Shown one piece after another: positions 1 through 8,825 of a stretch of 64,000 nt of DNA. A program made the translations under genes and the position numbers. The notes beneath the pieces were generated by a model that searched no databases, was not told the DNA's origin, and saw only the letters and a program-made list of their open reading frames with translations. The first letter of the stretch is position 1; each line of letters begins with the position of its first letter. Origin of the DNA: Oscillatoriophycideae cyanobacterium NC_groundwater_1537_Pr4_S-0.65um_50_18 (GTDB taxonomy: Bacteria > Cyanobacteriota > Cyanobacteriia > Elainellales > Elainellaceae); contig JACQYI010000071.1 of the NCBI GenBank assembly GCA_016208305.1, forward strand, positions 225,977-289,976, written 5' to 3'.

Positions 1-530
1 AGACAAAGCTGCCCGATGTGCAGGAAGAGATTGCCGTCAATCTAGTAGGTATGTATACGATCACGCGATTTGTGGCGCGGCGGATGGTCGCCAAGGGCGA
101 GGGCAAAATTGTTAATGTCTCCAGCTTGATGGGTAAGTTAGCAGCTCCTACGATGGCAACTTACTCGGCTACAAAGTTCGCCATTCTCGGATTTACTCAA
201 GCGCTGCGAGGCGAACTGGCTGCCCACAATGTCCAGGTGATGGCGCTGCTGCCTTCCTTGACCGATACAGATATGGTGCGAGAGTTTCGCTGGTTTCGCT
301 GGGTCATGCCCATGTCACCCGAACAGGTAGCGCAAGCGCTGATTGCTGGGCTAAAGCGAGAATCTCCTGAGATTTTGGTGGGCTGGCAAAGCCATCTGGC
401 CGTATGGGGCGATCGCATCTTTCCGGGTCTAATGGAAAAGATTTTGCAGCGATCGGCTCCGTCACTGTCGCCTTTGCAGCGTGGCGATCGCTTCACCAAG
501 CTCAGAAAAGCCGGAGCTTCTGTTTTTTAG
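1..530 (+). CDS. Short-chain dehydrogenase/reductase (SDR), 5' end outside the window
   Basis: The reading frame is open from the first bases of the window, so the N-terminal half with the NAD(P)-binding Gly motif lies outside it. What remains is the catalytic half of a classical SDR: the NVSS stretch that supplies the catalytic Ser, then YSATK, the Tyr-x-x-x-Lys pair that carries out hydride and proton transfer. The family reduces or oxidises alcohol/ketone groups of small molecules or lipids. The C-terminal part after ALLPSLTDTDM resembles cyanobacterial SDRs of unknown substrate. A GTG at position 18 is in frame but cannot be the true start, because conserved sequence precedes it. The substrate cannot be named. 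A strong hairpin terminator follows about 80 bases after the stop. Confidence 0.9.
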   Translation, partial: TKLPDVQEEIAVNLVGMYTITRFVARRMVAKGEGKIVNVSSLMGKLAAPTMATYSATKFAILGFTQALRGELAAHNVQVMALLPSLTDTDMVREFRWFRWVMPMSPEQVAQALIAGLKRESPEILVGWQSHLAVWGDRIFPGLMEKILQRSAPSLSPLQRGDRFTKLRKAGASVF

Positions 531-612
531 CGCCCTGCGAGTAGCCGCGTAGCCCCTAAAGTCGAGTAGCGCTGAAGACGGCTACAAACCGTAGAAATCA
601 AGAGGCACAAAC

Positions 613-652
613 AAAAGAGGGCTTTGTGGCACAGATCGCAAAGCCCTCTTTT
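613..652 (+). terminator. Intrinsic terminator after the SDR gene
   Basis: A perfect 14-bp stem (AAAAGAGGGCTTTG and its complement) encloses a 12-base loop. The descending arm ends in a T-run, and A-runs on the other side make it potentially bidirectional. Confidence 0.8.
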
Positions 653-680
653 GCGATTTTGTTGGCCTGAAATCTAGCTT

Positions 681-712
681 TTAGGGTTTTGTGGCGCGCC
701 ACAAAACCCTAA
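681..712. repeat. 32-bp perfect palindrome with GCGC centre
   Basis: Sixteen bases starting TTAGGGTTTTGTGG meet their exact complement around a CGCG centre with no spacer. It lies 28 bases after the terminator hairpin and before the lipoprotein gene. It shares its architecture (AT-rich outer arms, GCGC-rich tip) but not its stem sequence with hairpins at 6313, 17383, 19181, 23756, 44506 and 46183. Confidence 0.75.
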
Positions 713-793
713 TTTGTGATCTCCTGATTATTGCTAATATTGCAAGGCGCGACTTTGTTCAGCTTGCAATGATGTTTCTGAATTTATTAAAAG

Positions 794-1219
794 ATGATGT
801 CGGCCAGATCGCCTGGGAGATGGGTAACGCAAAGGCTGATGTGGAGCGTCCTGCTGATTGGATTAGCAGGCTGCAATGGCATTACCACCGTCAAAGATGT
901 CCAAGCCCACCCCCACCGCAACTGGCTCACCTCCACTGTGCGGCTTCAGGGAATCGTGGGCGATCGCGTGCCGTTAATTGATGCCCAAGTCTATGAGCTA
1001 CAAGATAGTACGGGCACGATTTGGGTGCTAACTTCACGCCAAGACGTGCGATCGGGCACCACGGTTTTGATCAAAGGGAAAGTCCGGTTTCAGCCAACCA
1101 CTACCGCTGAGCAGACCGAAAGACCGACTGGAGAAGAGGCTGAAGGACAGGCAGATCAAGAGAAAGCGATCGGAGAAGCCTACATTGAAGAACAGCAGTC
1201 AGAAGTAGTAGTGAAGTAA
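794..1219 (+). CDS. Putative OB-fold lipoprotein
   Basis: The 141-residue protein has an Arg-containing N-region, a hydrophobic stretch (MWSVLLIGLAG) and a lipobox LAGC at about residues 24-27, so it is probably a lipoprotein anchored in a membrane. The middle (roughly residues 45-100, STVRLQGIVGDRVPLIDAQVYELQDS and following; TGTIWVLTS; VLIKGKVRF) has the alternating pattern of a small OB-fold beta barrel. The C-terminus is a Glu/Gln-rich tail of low complexity. Function unknown. An internal ATG at 839 would leave no positively charged N-region before the signal helix, so I keep 794, but the start is uncertain. Confidence 0.7.
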   Translation: MMSARSPGRWVTQRLMWSVLLIGLAGCNGITTVKDVQAHPHRNWLTSTVRLQGIVGDRVPLIDAQVYELQDSTGTIWVLTSRQDVRSGTTVLIKGKVRFQPTTTAEQTERPTGEEAEGQADQEKAIGEAYIEEQQSEVVVK

Positions 1220-1315
1220 GGGCAGCCTTCATGTCGCGCTCATGATAAGGGAAAAATGGCGCTGAACGGTTATCCTGAGTCTGGTTGCCTTTCTTGAAAT
1301 CTAGGACGATGGCTC

Positions 1316-1765
1316 ATGGGTATGCCTGCTGATTCTCGTGCCGCAGTGGCGATCGCCCTGCTTTACCAAAACAACCGATTTTTGATGCAGCTTCGAGAAG
1401 ATAAACCCGGAATTGCCTATCCGGGCTGCTGGGCATTTTTTGGCGGCCATCTAGAGCCAGGAGAATTGCCAGAAGAAGGGATGCGGCGAGAGCTGATCGA
1501 AGAAATTGGCTATGCTCCTCCCGATCTGCTGCCGTTTGAAATCAATACGCAAGATCCTCGCTTTATCCGCTATGTCTTTTATGCGCCGCTGCTTGTCGAG
1601 CTAGAGACTTTAGAACTGAACGAAGGATGCGACATGGGACTCGTTACCATAGAAGAGATCCAGCAGGGCAGTCGCTACTCTCACCAGATGGGGCAAGCTT
1701 ACCCACTGGGCAAACCCCATCAAGAGATTCTGCTGAACTTTATTCGGCAAAAAGCAATGTCATGA
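1316..1765 (+). CDS. Nudix hydrolase
   Basis: Nudix enzymes cleave nucleoside diphosphates linked to another moiety, using Mg2+ held by the Nudix box. The box is complete at residues 44-66: Gly44, Glu50, Arg58-Glu59-Leu60, Glu62-Glu63 and Gly65, matching GX5EX7REUXEEXGU. The protein has 149 residues, the usual size for a single-domain member. The substrate is not predictable from sequence. A second in-frame ATG lies six bases downstream and could equally be the start. The YgjP-type peptidase gene begins 27 bases after the stop, so the two may be co-transcribed. Confidence 0.92.
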   Translation: MGMPADSRAAVAIALLYQNNRFLMQLREDKPGIAYPGCWAFFGGHLEPGELPEEGMRRELIEEIGYAPPDLLPFEINTQDPRFIRYVFYAPLLVELETLELNEGCDMGLVTIEEIQQGSRYSHQMGQAYPLGKPHQEILLNFIRQKAMS

Positions 1766-1792
1766 ACGATCGCCGAGCAACACACAATCAGC

Positions 1793-2593
1793 ATGGCAAA
1801 GGCAAAATCCTCAAAATCTCAAAAATCTGGTTTTCAGATCCGTCCTCAGGCGAAACCGCAAAACCCTGAGTCTCAGCCCTACACCGTTAGAGAAAGCGCC
1901 AAGGCAAAGCATGTCAGCATCAAAGTTTCTCATTTAGGTGAAGTCGAAATTGTCATTCCCAGAGGCTTCGATCGCCGCAAGCTGCCCGAAATTCTAGAAA
2001 AACGGCAAGACTGGATTGTCAAAACGACCCAGCGCATTGTGGCGGAGCGGCAGTCTTTTGGGGCAGAGCCAGAATCTGATCTAGCGCTGCCTACCCAGCT
2101 CAGTTTGCGATCGCTCCCTGAAGATTGGACGATTGGCTATCAGCCACAGCTCACCTGGAAGCTCCATACCCACCCCGATCGGCCCCATCATTTGTTAGTG
2201 GCAGGGGCAGTTGACCAACTTCCCCCCTGCTACCGCATTCTCAAGCATTGGCTGACCCGCAAGGCCGAACTGCACCTGACCCCCTGGCTGCGTCAGGTCA
2301 GTCAAGAGGTTGGCTTGCCTTGCAACAACATCTCTGTGCGAGGGCAAAAAACGATTTGGGCAAGCTGTTCTGGTAAAAAAAACATTAGCCTCAACTATAA
2401 GCTGCTTTTCCTGCCGCCCGACTTGGTTCGCTATGTATTTATTCATGAACTTTGCCACACGGTTCATCTCGATCACTCCAATCGCTTTTGGTCATTAGTG
2501 GCAGAAAAAGAGCCAGACTATCGGTTTCATGATGCAGAATTGAGCAAAGCCTGGTGCTATATTCCTCAATGGATTGAGCGATCGCGAGATTGA
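1793..2593 (+). CDS. YgjP-type (DUF45, M48-like) metallopeptidase
   Basis: The 266-residue protein ends in a zinc-peptidase core. HELCH at residues 218-222 gives the HExxH motif, followed by H225/H228 as likely third ligands and by the conserved HSNRFW. The preceding block (ISVRGQKTIWASCS) is the signature of the YgjP/DUF45 group, which is related to SprT and WSS1 proteases. The N-terminal 25 residues are basic and Lys/Ser-rich, probably disordered. The family is often found near restriction or repair genes, but nothing here supports such a link. It follows the Nudix gene in the same direction. Confidence 0.9.
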   Translation: MAKAKSSKSQKSGFQIRPQAKPQNPESQPYTVRESAKAKHVSIKVSHLGEVEIVIPRGFDRRKLPEILEKRQDWIVKTTQRIVAERQSFGAEPESDLALPTQLSLRSLPEDWTIGYQPQLTWKLHTHPDRPHHLLVAGAVDQLPPCYRILKHWLTRKAELHLTPWLRQVSQEVGLPCNNISVRGQKTIWASCSGKKNISLNYKLLFLPPDLVRYVFIHELCHTVHLDHSNRFWSLVAEKEPDYRFHDAELSKAWCYIPQWIERSRD

Positions 2594-2751
2594 ATAAGAA
2601 GCCAGCAGAAAGTGGACTTTATGGAAAAAGAGTGAGTGCTGTTGTAGCTATCTCCCTCTATAGATTTGACTTTATCTTGCAATTCTCGTTCTCCAAGCCA
2701 CAGTCCCAATATGATTAATCTCCTGTAGGTGGATCATCTGCGGCTAGATCT

Positions 2752-4578
2752 TTGGGCACTATGGCTGATGAGACGCAAATTGACACTGTGGTAAGCCATA
2801 TATTTTCTACACTCCTTCGTGTTCTCAATCTGTTCCTGAGGATGACTATGCAACCGTCTTGGAAAGAAATTTATCCTTGGGTTAAAACCGCCCTTCTGAA
2901 TCTAGAGTCGGTTGATTCTTTGTTGAGACAGGTCGTAGAAAAAATTGCCACTGTTTATGAAGCCGAATGCCTGCTTTGGGCGGGTCTAGAAATGGGGGTT
3001 TCTGATGCGCTACGGGTTTATGGCGTGCCAGAAGTCGTCAACAAGTATGCGGCTAACTTTGCTCTAGAACCTGCCCTTGAAGGCAGCGATCGCTTTAGCG
3101 CCCTCCCGGCTGATCCCATTCAGGCGTTTGTCCCCCGATCCTTGCCCGCTTGGCTGCTCGATCAGCAAAATGCGCCGCAGATCATCCAGCTCGAAACGGG
3201 TGAGCTAGTCATTCCTATCACCAGTCGCGGCATGGCGATCGAGGATCCGAGGGGGCGCGCATCACTGACCAATCCATTGCAGTTTGTGCTGCAACTGCGG
3301 CGATCGCTGGCAGGGCTACCTGTGTTTGATTCCAATGCTCAGCGACCGCTGTTTTCTTTGGGCAAAGAGTTGACCAGTAGCATTTGCCCGATTCGCGGCT
3401 GGAATGCAGAAGAACTAGAGTCTCTAGAGGTGGTTTCTAGTCATGTGGGTTTGGCCTATAGCGCCCTCTACTGGCGACAGCGCTTAGAGCAATCGCGTCA
3501 GCAAGCAGCGCTGATTGGACGGATTTCGCGGCTGCTCAACTCGACGCTTAACCCTGATGAGGTGGTCGGACGCATTGTGGCTGAGTTGGGTTATGGGTTG
3601 CAGTGCGATCGCTCCATTCTGGTCGATTTGCGCGATAGCCCGGTCACAGTCCTAGCTGTGTGGGATTACCCCGAACGGCAAATGGTGGCGCTAGAAGAGC
3701 GGCATATCCCCCGTGGATATTGGCAAAACATTATTGATATGTTCATGCAGGGCGGAGCTTCCTATCTGCAAATGGGGGTTCATGATCCTGAAGCAGACCC
3801 TCTCCAAGACTGGATGCGATCGATCGGTGTTATGTCGGTGCTGCTGGTGCCGCTGTTCATCCAAGAAGAGTTTTTTGGGGCGGTAGCGCTGTTGTCTTAT
3901 CAGCAAGAGCGAGCCTATTTGCTCGACGAGCTGCAAACCGTGCGACAAGTGGCTGACCAAGCGGCGATCGCCCTGACCAACGCCCAAAACTATCAGCGCC
4001 TCTGGCGACGGCAGGAAGATCTGCGGGTGCAAAATGACTCGTTGCAGCAAAAGGTACTGCGAGATGAGCTGACAAAATTGATGAATCGGCGATCGCTAGA
4101 GCGGGAGCTAGAGCAGCTCAGCATGGCCGCCGTCTGGACGGTGCAGCCTCCCTTTAGCGTCATCGTTTGCGACATTGATTATTTCAAGATGGTGAACGAT
4201 GCTCACGGGCATCTGGTGGGTGACGAAGTGTTGATTGAGCTGTCGCAGCGAATTCAGGGACAGCTGCGGCGCGGCACGCCTGCCTACCGCTACGGGGGTG
4301 AAGAATTTGTCGTGATTCTTACTGAAACGCCGCTAGACCAAGCAATCGATGTGGCAGAACGGCTGCGGCGCGCAGTGCGGGGTCACGCTATGGTGACTCA
4401 GGCAGGCGACCTAGAGGTGACGGCAAGCTTTGGGGTGGCGCAGCAAAGCCCCACGACCGATCGCACCGCCTGGGATGTGATGCAGCGCGCCGACAAAGCG
4501 CTGTACGAGGCGAAGCGGAGAGGACGCGATCGGGTTCATGCGGTGGAACTGCCTGTGCGCTCAGGCGATGAGGATTGA
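2752..4578 (+). CDS. GAF-GGDEF diguanylate cyclase
   Basis: The C-terminal 170 residues form a GGDEF domain that would make cyclic di-GMP from two GTP. The active site GGEEF sits in YRYGGEEFVVIL, and the Mg2+/GTP residues occur in VIVCDIDYFKMVNDAHGH. The upstream sequence holds two GAF-like sensor domains (about residues 40-250 and 260-430), the second in the typical GAF form ending QVADQAAIALTNAQ. The inhibitory I-site RxxD is altered: the residues before RYGGEEF read RRGT, so feedback inhibition by c-di-GMP may be weak. The start is unclear: ATG 2848 has GAGG six bases upstream and may be better than 2752. No EAL domain or receiver is present. Confidence 0.92.
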   Translation: MGTMADETQIDTVVSHIFSTLLRVLNLFLRMTMQPSWKEIYPWVKTALLNLESVDSLLRQVVEKIATVYEAECLLWAGLEMGVSDALRVYGVPEVVNKYAANFALEPALEGSDRFSALPADPIQAFVPRSLPAWLLDQQNAPQIIQLETGELVIPITSRGMAIEDPRGRASLTNPLQFVLQLRRSLAGLPVFDSNAQRPLFSLGKELTSSICPIRGWNAEELESLEVVSSHVGLAYSALYWRQRLEQSRQQAALIGRISRLLNSTLNPDEVVGRIVAELGYGLQCDRSILVDLRDSPVTVLAVWDYPERQMVALEERHIPRGYWQNIIDMFMQGGASYLQMGVHDPEADPLQDWMRSIGVMSVLLVPLFIQEEFFGAVALLSYQQERAYLLDELQTVRQVADQAAIALTNAQNYQRLWRRQEDLRVQNDSLQQKVLRDELTKLMNRRSLERELEQLSMAAVWTVQPPFSVIVCDIDYFKMVNDAHGHLVGDEVLIELSQRIQGQLRRGTPAYRYGGEEFVVILTETPLDQAIDVAERLRRAVRGHAMVTQAGDLEVTASFGVAQQSPTTDRTAWDVMQRADKALYEAKRRGRDRVHAVELPVRSGDED

Positions 4579-4841
4579 AGGTGTTCCGGAACTTTACTCA
4601 AGAGATTGCTAAAAAGCCACAAATGCAGGGCTAAAGTTTGAATTCTGCAATCCTTTTTGTTGTATTCCTGGGAAGTCACCTTAAAGAGTGGATGAGTAGC
4701 AGGGTCAATGCGTCAACCTTGCCCTCTTTCGATCTACCTTGCACAGATAATGGGGCAGACGAGTAGACTCGAAACAGCATGGTTTCCATCAGGTCTCTCT
4801 TGAGATAAGTCCCCTTTAGACCCATTCTTCAGACACAGCAT

Positions 4842-6299
4842 ATGGCAGTTTCTATTTCTCCTGCGTCTTTGACTGCAAAGCCCATCACCTTTGGTACAGA
4901 TGGTTGGCGGGGCGTCATTGCCGCCGACTTTACCTTTGAGCGCGTTATTCAGGTCGCACCCCTTGCCGCGATCGCCCTAGAGCAAGCCTACGGGGGCAGC
5001 CGCACCATCATTGTGGGCTACGATCGCCGTTTTCTGGCAGAAGAATTTGCTCAGGCTGCGGCTGAAGCCGTTCAGGCTGCCGGATTTGATGTACTGCTAT
5101 CCAATACCTACGCCCCCACGCCCGCCTTTAGCTGGGCAGCCAATCAGCATCAGGCGCTTGGGGCGATCGTCATTACCGCCAGCCATAATCCCGGTATCTA
5201 TTCAGGTTTAAAAGTCAAAGGGGGCTTTGGAGGCTCAGTGCCGCCAGAAGTTACGAAAAAAATTGAGGCAATGCTCCAAGACGGGTTTCAGATCCCAGCC
5301 GCAAAACCCGGTACATTAGAAACCTTTAATCCTTGGCAGAGCTACTGTGAGGCGCTGCGTGGCAAGGTTAATATTCCGCTGATTCAAGAGGCGATCGCTT
5401 CGGGTAAGCTGACCGTTTTTGCAGATGTGATGCATGGTGCGGCGGCTGGCGGACTAGAGCAGCTTTTAGGCACACCCATACAAGAGCTAAATAGCGATCG
5501 CGATCCGTTGTTTGGCGGGGGGGCGCCAGAGCCACTACCCCGCTATCTGCCGCTGCTATTTCAAACTATCAAAGCGTTTCGGCATCAGGGCGGCAAAGGT
5601 CTGGCAGTGGGTCTTGTGTTTGATGGCGACAGCGATCGCGTGGCGGCAGTCGATGGCAATGGTAATTTTCTCAGTTCGCAGGTGCTAATCCCTGTGCTGA
5701 TCGAGCATTTGGCGACCCATCGCGGCTTTAGCGGCGAGGTGATTAAAACCATTAGCGGTTCCAATTTGATTCCCAAAGTTGCTGAGCTGTACGGACTGCC
5801 GCTCTACCAAACGCCCATCGGCTATAAATACATTGCCGATCGCATGCTGGAATCACAGGTGCTGCTGGGCGGCGAAGAGTCGGGCGGAATTGGCTACGGC
5901 AATCACATCCCCGAACGCGATGCGCTGCTGTCGGCGCTGTATGTGCTAGAGGCGATCGTTCAATTTGGCAAAGACCTCAGCGATCTCTATGCCGATCTGC
6001 AATATAAAACAGGCTATGCCTCTGACTATGACCGGATTGATCTGCCGCTGTCGGGTATGGATGTGCGATCGCGCCTGATTGAATCGTTGCAAAACCATCC
6101 CCTCAGCGAAATCGCCGGACAGCCTGTGACGGAATGCCTGACGATCGACGGCTACAAGTTTCAGCTTGCCGACGAAAGCTGGCTGCTGATTCGCTTTAGC
6201 GGTACCGAACCCGTCCTGCGGCTCTATTCTGAGGCGCTGACTTCAGAAACAGTGCGCCGCAATTTGGCTTGGGCAAAAGACTGGGCCAACTCCATCTAA
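4842..6299 (+). CDS. Phosphoglucomutase/phosphomannomutase family protein
   Basis: This 485-residue alpha-D-phosphohexomutase moves a phosphate between C1 and C6 of a hexose. All four family signatures are present: the phospho-serine loop TASHNP (residues 112-117, Ser114), the metal loop DGDSDR, the sugar-binding GEESGG, and the phosphate-binding RFSGTEP near the C-terminus. The N-terminal FGTDGWRG is also typical. Sequence alone does not separate glucose from mannose or glucosamine specificity. In cyanobacteria such enzymes feed glycogen and nucleotide-sugar synthesis. ATG 4842 is the only sensible start. Confidence 0.93.
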   Translation: MAVSISPASLTAKPITFGTDGWRGVIAADFTFERVIQVAPLAAIALEQAYGGSRTIIVGYDRRFLAEEFAQAAAEAVQAAGFDVLLSNTYAPTPAFSWAANQHQALGAIVITASHNPGIYSGLKVKGGFGGSVPPEVTKKIEAMLQDGFQIPAAKPGTLETFNPWQSYCEALRGKVNIPLIQEAIASGKLTVFADVMHGAAAGGLEQLLGTPIQELNSDRDPLFGGGAPEPLPRYLPLLFQTIKAFRHQGGKGLAVGLVFDGDSDRVAAVDGNGNFLSSQVLIPVLIEHLATHRGFSGEVIKTISGSNLIPKVAELYGLPLYQTPIGYKYIADRMLESQVLLGGEESGGIGYGNHIPERDALLSALYVLEAIVQFGKDLSDLYADLQYKTGYASDYDRIDLPLSGMDVRSRLIESLQNHPLSEIAGQPVTECLTIDGYKFQLADESWLLIRFSGTEPVLRLYSEALTSETVRRNLAWAKDWANSI

Positions 6300-6312
6300 C
6301 TTCCCTGAAGAA

Positions 6313-6353
6313 AACGGTTTGTGTAGCGGGCTGCGCTCAGCGCACAAACCGTT
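6313..6353. repeat. Intergenic hairpin with GCGC-rich tip
   Basis: An 11-bp perfect stem (AACGGTTTGTG with its complement) encloses a 19-base loop containing CTGCGCTCAGCG. It lies in the 86-base gap between the phosphohexomutase gene and rdgB, and may terminate or punctuate the transcript. Confidence 0.6.
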
Positions 6354-6385
6354 AAAATGCTTTGCAGAATTTTATTTTTCCTCCC

Positions 6386-6970
6386 ATGCCTCTACTCGTC
6401 GTCGCCACGGGCAATCCTGGCAAGCTCAAAGAAATGCAGGCTTATCTCACCGATCCCGCTCTAGGATGGCAGCTTGTCCTGAAGCCAGAGGAGTTGGATA
6501 TTGAAGAAACAGGGCAAACCTTTATGGAAAATGCCTGTTTGAAAGCTTCTCAGGTAGCGATCGCGCTAGGCGAATGGGCCATTGCGGATGATTCTGGGCT
6601 GGCGATTGATGCTTTGGGAGGCGCACCCGGCCTTTATTCGGCGCGCTATGCCCCTACCGACGCCCTGCGAATTGAGCGCGTGCTGCAAGAGCTAGAAGGC
6701 GTGACCAACCGACAGGCGCAGTTTATCTGTGCGGTGGCAATCGCCCGCCCTGATGGTGCGATCGCTCTCCAAACTGAGGGAGTTTGTCACGGTGAAATTC
6801 TCACGGCTGCTCAGGGTGAGGGGGGCTTTGGCTACGATCCCATTTTCTATGTTCCGCAACAGCAGATGACGTTTGCCGAAATGCCCGCTAGCGTCAAGCA
6901 CGAGATTAGCCACCGAGGTCTAGCGTTTCAGGCTCTATTGCCACAGCTGCCAACGTTGGGGCAAGGCTAG
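6386..6970 (+). CDS. rdgB: XTP/dITP pyrophosphatase (Ham1/RdgB)
   Basis: RdgB hydrolyses non-canonical purine triphosphates (ITP, dITP, XTP) to monophosphates, keeping them out of DNA and RNA. The N-terminal nucleotide-binding motif VVATGNPGKLKEM starts at residue 4, the catalytic acidic motif is ADDSGLAIDALGG, and the C-terminus has FGYDPIFYVP and SHRGLAF, all diagnostic. I start the gene at ATG 6386 (MPLLVVATGN), which puts the motif at the usual distance from the N-terminus. An upstream TTG at 6362 would add eight residues that look like untranslated leader. Confidence 0.95.
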   Translation: MPLLVVATGNPGKLKEMQAYLTDPALGWQLVLKPEELDIEETGQTFMENACLKASQVAIALGEWAIADDSGLAIDALGGAPGLYSARYAPTDALRIERVLQELEGVTNRQAQFICAVAIARPDGAIALQTEGVCHGEILTAAQGEGGFGYDPIFYVPQQQMTFAEMPASVKHEISHRGLAFQALLPQLPTLGQG

Positions 6971-6971
6971 T

Positions 6972-7040
6972 GTGGATGGGTAAGTGGGTAGATGGGTAGA
7001 TGGGAAACTCTCATCCACCCGCCACCCATTACTTGCCCAA
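6972..7040. repeat. Short tandem heptamer-type repeat
   Basis: Degenerate copies of GGGTAGAT/GGGTAAGT run in tandem and then reappear in reverse complement (CCACCCATTACTTGCCC), so the block can also fold. A related block in the opposite orientation sits at 58700-58759. Similar short tandemly repeated sequences are known in filamentous cyanobacteria. Confidence 0.6.
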
Positions 7041-7328
7041 TCACTTTATAGATTTGGGAGAGCTATGACCATCTCTAGGGTAGACCCCAAAGCTCAAGAT
7101 TTTCTCGGTTGACATTTGAAAAAAATTGTTCATTACTTTACATCTTTTCACGCGATCGCAGACTATATCTTTAGTGAATTCTCGTTACAACTGAAGCAAG
7201 CTGAATGGAGTTAGCCTTATCCATCAGCGGTATGGGTCGCGGCAAAAGCAAGATGCCAAAAGCAAGATGTTTGAAGCCTGACCCCCTCTTGGTGTGTGTG
7301 TTTGCGTGATTAGGAGCAGTTGAACGTC
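7041..7328. other. Non-coding leader before the START-like gene
   Basis: No open frame of interest. The only structure seen is a 14-bp unit, CAAAAGCAAGATGC, repeated twice in tandem at 7243-7270. AGGAG at 7312-7316 is the likely ribosome binding site of the following gene. Confidence 0.5.
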
Positions 7329-7931
7329 ATGACTGGAGTCATATCTTTTCCTTTATCGGATGCAGCAGTTTCAGATGCAGCGATCGCCTCACGTCCTGAG
7401 GTCGGCTGCGGGGTTAGCGAGCAAGGTAAATTGCTGCAAGGAGAAATTTTACTAGAAACGCGATCGCATACTTCTTGGGGCGGCGCAGTCACGGCTCAGA
7501 TGTACATTCCCCTGCGGCGATCGGAAGTGTGGCAGCAGTTGACTGATTATCCTCGCTGGGTACAGTTCTTTCCTGATCTCGTCCAGAGTGAGGTGATCGA
7601 TCGAATAGAGGGAAGAGAGGGACGCAAGCGCCTCTATCAGGTTGCGCGTAAGGCATTTTTTCTGCTGACGGCTCAGGTCGAGATCTATCTCAAAGTGCTG
7701 GAAACTGTGCAAGCCACCTGGCAGCAAATTCAATTTCAAATGGAAAGAGGTAACTTCCATGATTTTGCGGCCAACCTGCACCTGCAAGACTTTGGATCGG
7801 GCACTCTGTTGACCTACACCGTTCAAGCTACTCCAACGTTGCCCATTCCCAGCCAGTTGATTCAACAGGCAATGCGGCTAGATTTACCGGCGAATATGCA
7901 AAAGATGCGACAGGTCTTGTGTGGGCGTTAG
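7329..7931 (+). CDS. SRPBCC/START-like (polyketide cyclase type) protein
   Basis: After a variable N-terminus of about 50 residues the protein follows the SRPBCC (Bet v1-like) helix-grip fold: YIPLRRSEVWQQLTDYPRWVQFFPDL is the hallmark start, with the family's W-x2-L-x-D-Y-x4-F-F-P pattern, and it ends with a long amphipathic helix. Such domains bind lipids or other hydrophobic ligands. The ligand here is unknown. ATG 7329 and TTG 7320 are both possible; AGGAG lies 12 and 3 bases upstream of them respectively, neither ideal. Confidence 0.85.
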   Translation: MTGVISFPLSDAAVSDAAIASRPEVGCGVSEQGKLLQGEILLETRSHTSWGGAVTAQMYIPLRRSEVWQQLTDYPRWVQFFPDLVQSEVIDRIEGREGRKRLYQVARKAFFLLTAQVEIYLKVLETVQATWQQIQFQMERGNFHDFAANLHLQDFGSGTLLTYTVQATPTLPIPSQLIQQAMRLDLPANMQKMRQVLCGR

Positions 7932-7976
7932 GCGTTAAGCTCGTTACAATTCAAAAGATTATTCTCTTGTGATTTC

Positions 7977-8825
7977 ATGACAGGTTTTTTAACGGGTATG
8001 ATTAACGGCTCTTTGGCTCGCCGCTCCGCAGGGCATGTTGTGGCCGCGATCGGCATGAGCTTGTTAGGCACCGTGATCGCCGTTGCGCCAGGGACTGCCT
8101 ATCCAGAAGCGATCGCTCAAGCTCAACCTGTTCCGTCGCCTGCTGATGCGCCCGCAGGTCAGCCAGCTACAGGTCAGCCAGCTACAGGTCAGCCAGCCCA
8201 AGGACTAACGGTGCCTGCTCCCTTTATGCAAAGGCTGGAAACGATGTTTTCTTCAGAGATTCGGAGAACGCTAAACGTTTGTCAGCAGGGTCAAGGGGGG
8301 GTAGATCTGACCTCTAACTCAGAGGGCCTGGTGGTTTGCGGTGATGGCTCGTCGGTTGCAGGGGTCGATTATGCCACCTACCTCAGCACCCTCTCAGATA
8401 TGATGGCTGCCAGCACGCTGCTGGGCATCCGGGTGGCCTTCTTGTCTAATACGCAGCTCCAGCCTGAAATGGTTTCAACCATGCTGTCTAGCCCAGAGTC
8501 GGCGGCTCCGCTGCGCAATGCCCTCTCTAACCTACTGGGGACAATGGGTATCCTCTCTACCCAATCACCCGCCTCTCCAGAGCTGTTGGCCGATGAGGTG
8601 ATGAAGCGGCTGCTGCCAACCGCACAAAAGACCAATAATTTGACCACGTTGCTCGGCACTCCTGAGCAATATGAGCAGGTGGTTAGCCAGTTTTGCCAAG
8701 CCCCAGGCACCTCACTTGAGCAAATTCAGCAGTCGGCCAAAATGGATTCTCCTCAAATTTATGCCGTTTGCCTTCAGGAAGCAGGGCTGGCGGATGAATT
8801 GCAACGAACCCTGCAAGCTCCATGA
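7977..8825 (+). CDS. Exported protein of unknown function with GQPAT repeats
   Basis: A 282-residue protein with a signal peptide: a basic stretch (LARRSAGH), a hydrophobic core (AIGMSLLGTVIAVAPG) and a likely AQA cleavage region around residue 49. Next is a Pro/Ala linker with three tandem GQPAT-like units, encoded by a 15-base DNA repeat at about 8155-8200, then a globular all-alpha-looking domain with two conserved Cys (NVCQQG, VVCGDG) and later Cys in QFCQAPG and AVCLQEAG, possibly disulfides. Not recognised as a named family. It overlaps surE by four bases (ATGA), so the two are translationally coupled. Confidence 0.8.
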   Translation: MTGFLTGMINGSLARRSAGHVVAAIGMSLLGTVIAVAPGTAYPEAIAQAQPVPSPADAPAGQPATGQPATGQPAQGLTVPAPFMQRLETMFSSEIRRTLNVCQQGQGGVDLTSNSEGLVVCGDGSSVAGVDYATYLSTLSDMMAASTLLGIRVAFLSNTQLQPEMVSTMLSSPESAAPLRNALSNLLGTMGILSTQSPASPELLADEVMKRLLPTAQKTNNLTTLLGTPEQYEQVVSQFCQAPGTSLEQIQQSAKMDSPQIYAVCLQEAGLADELQRTLQAP

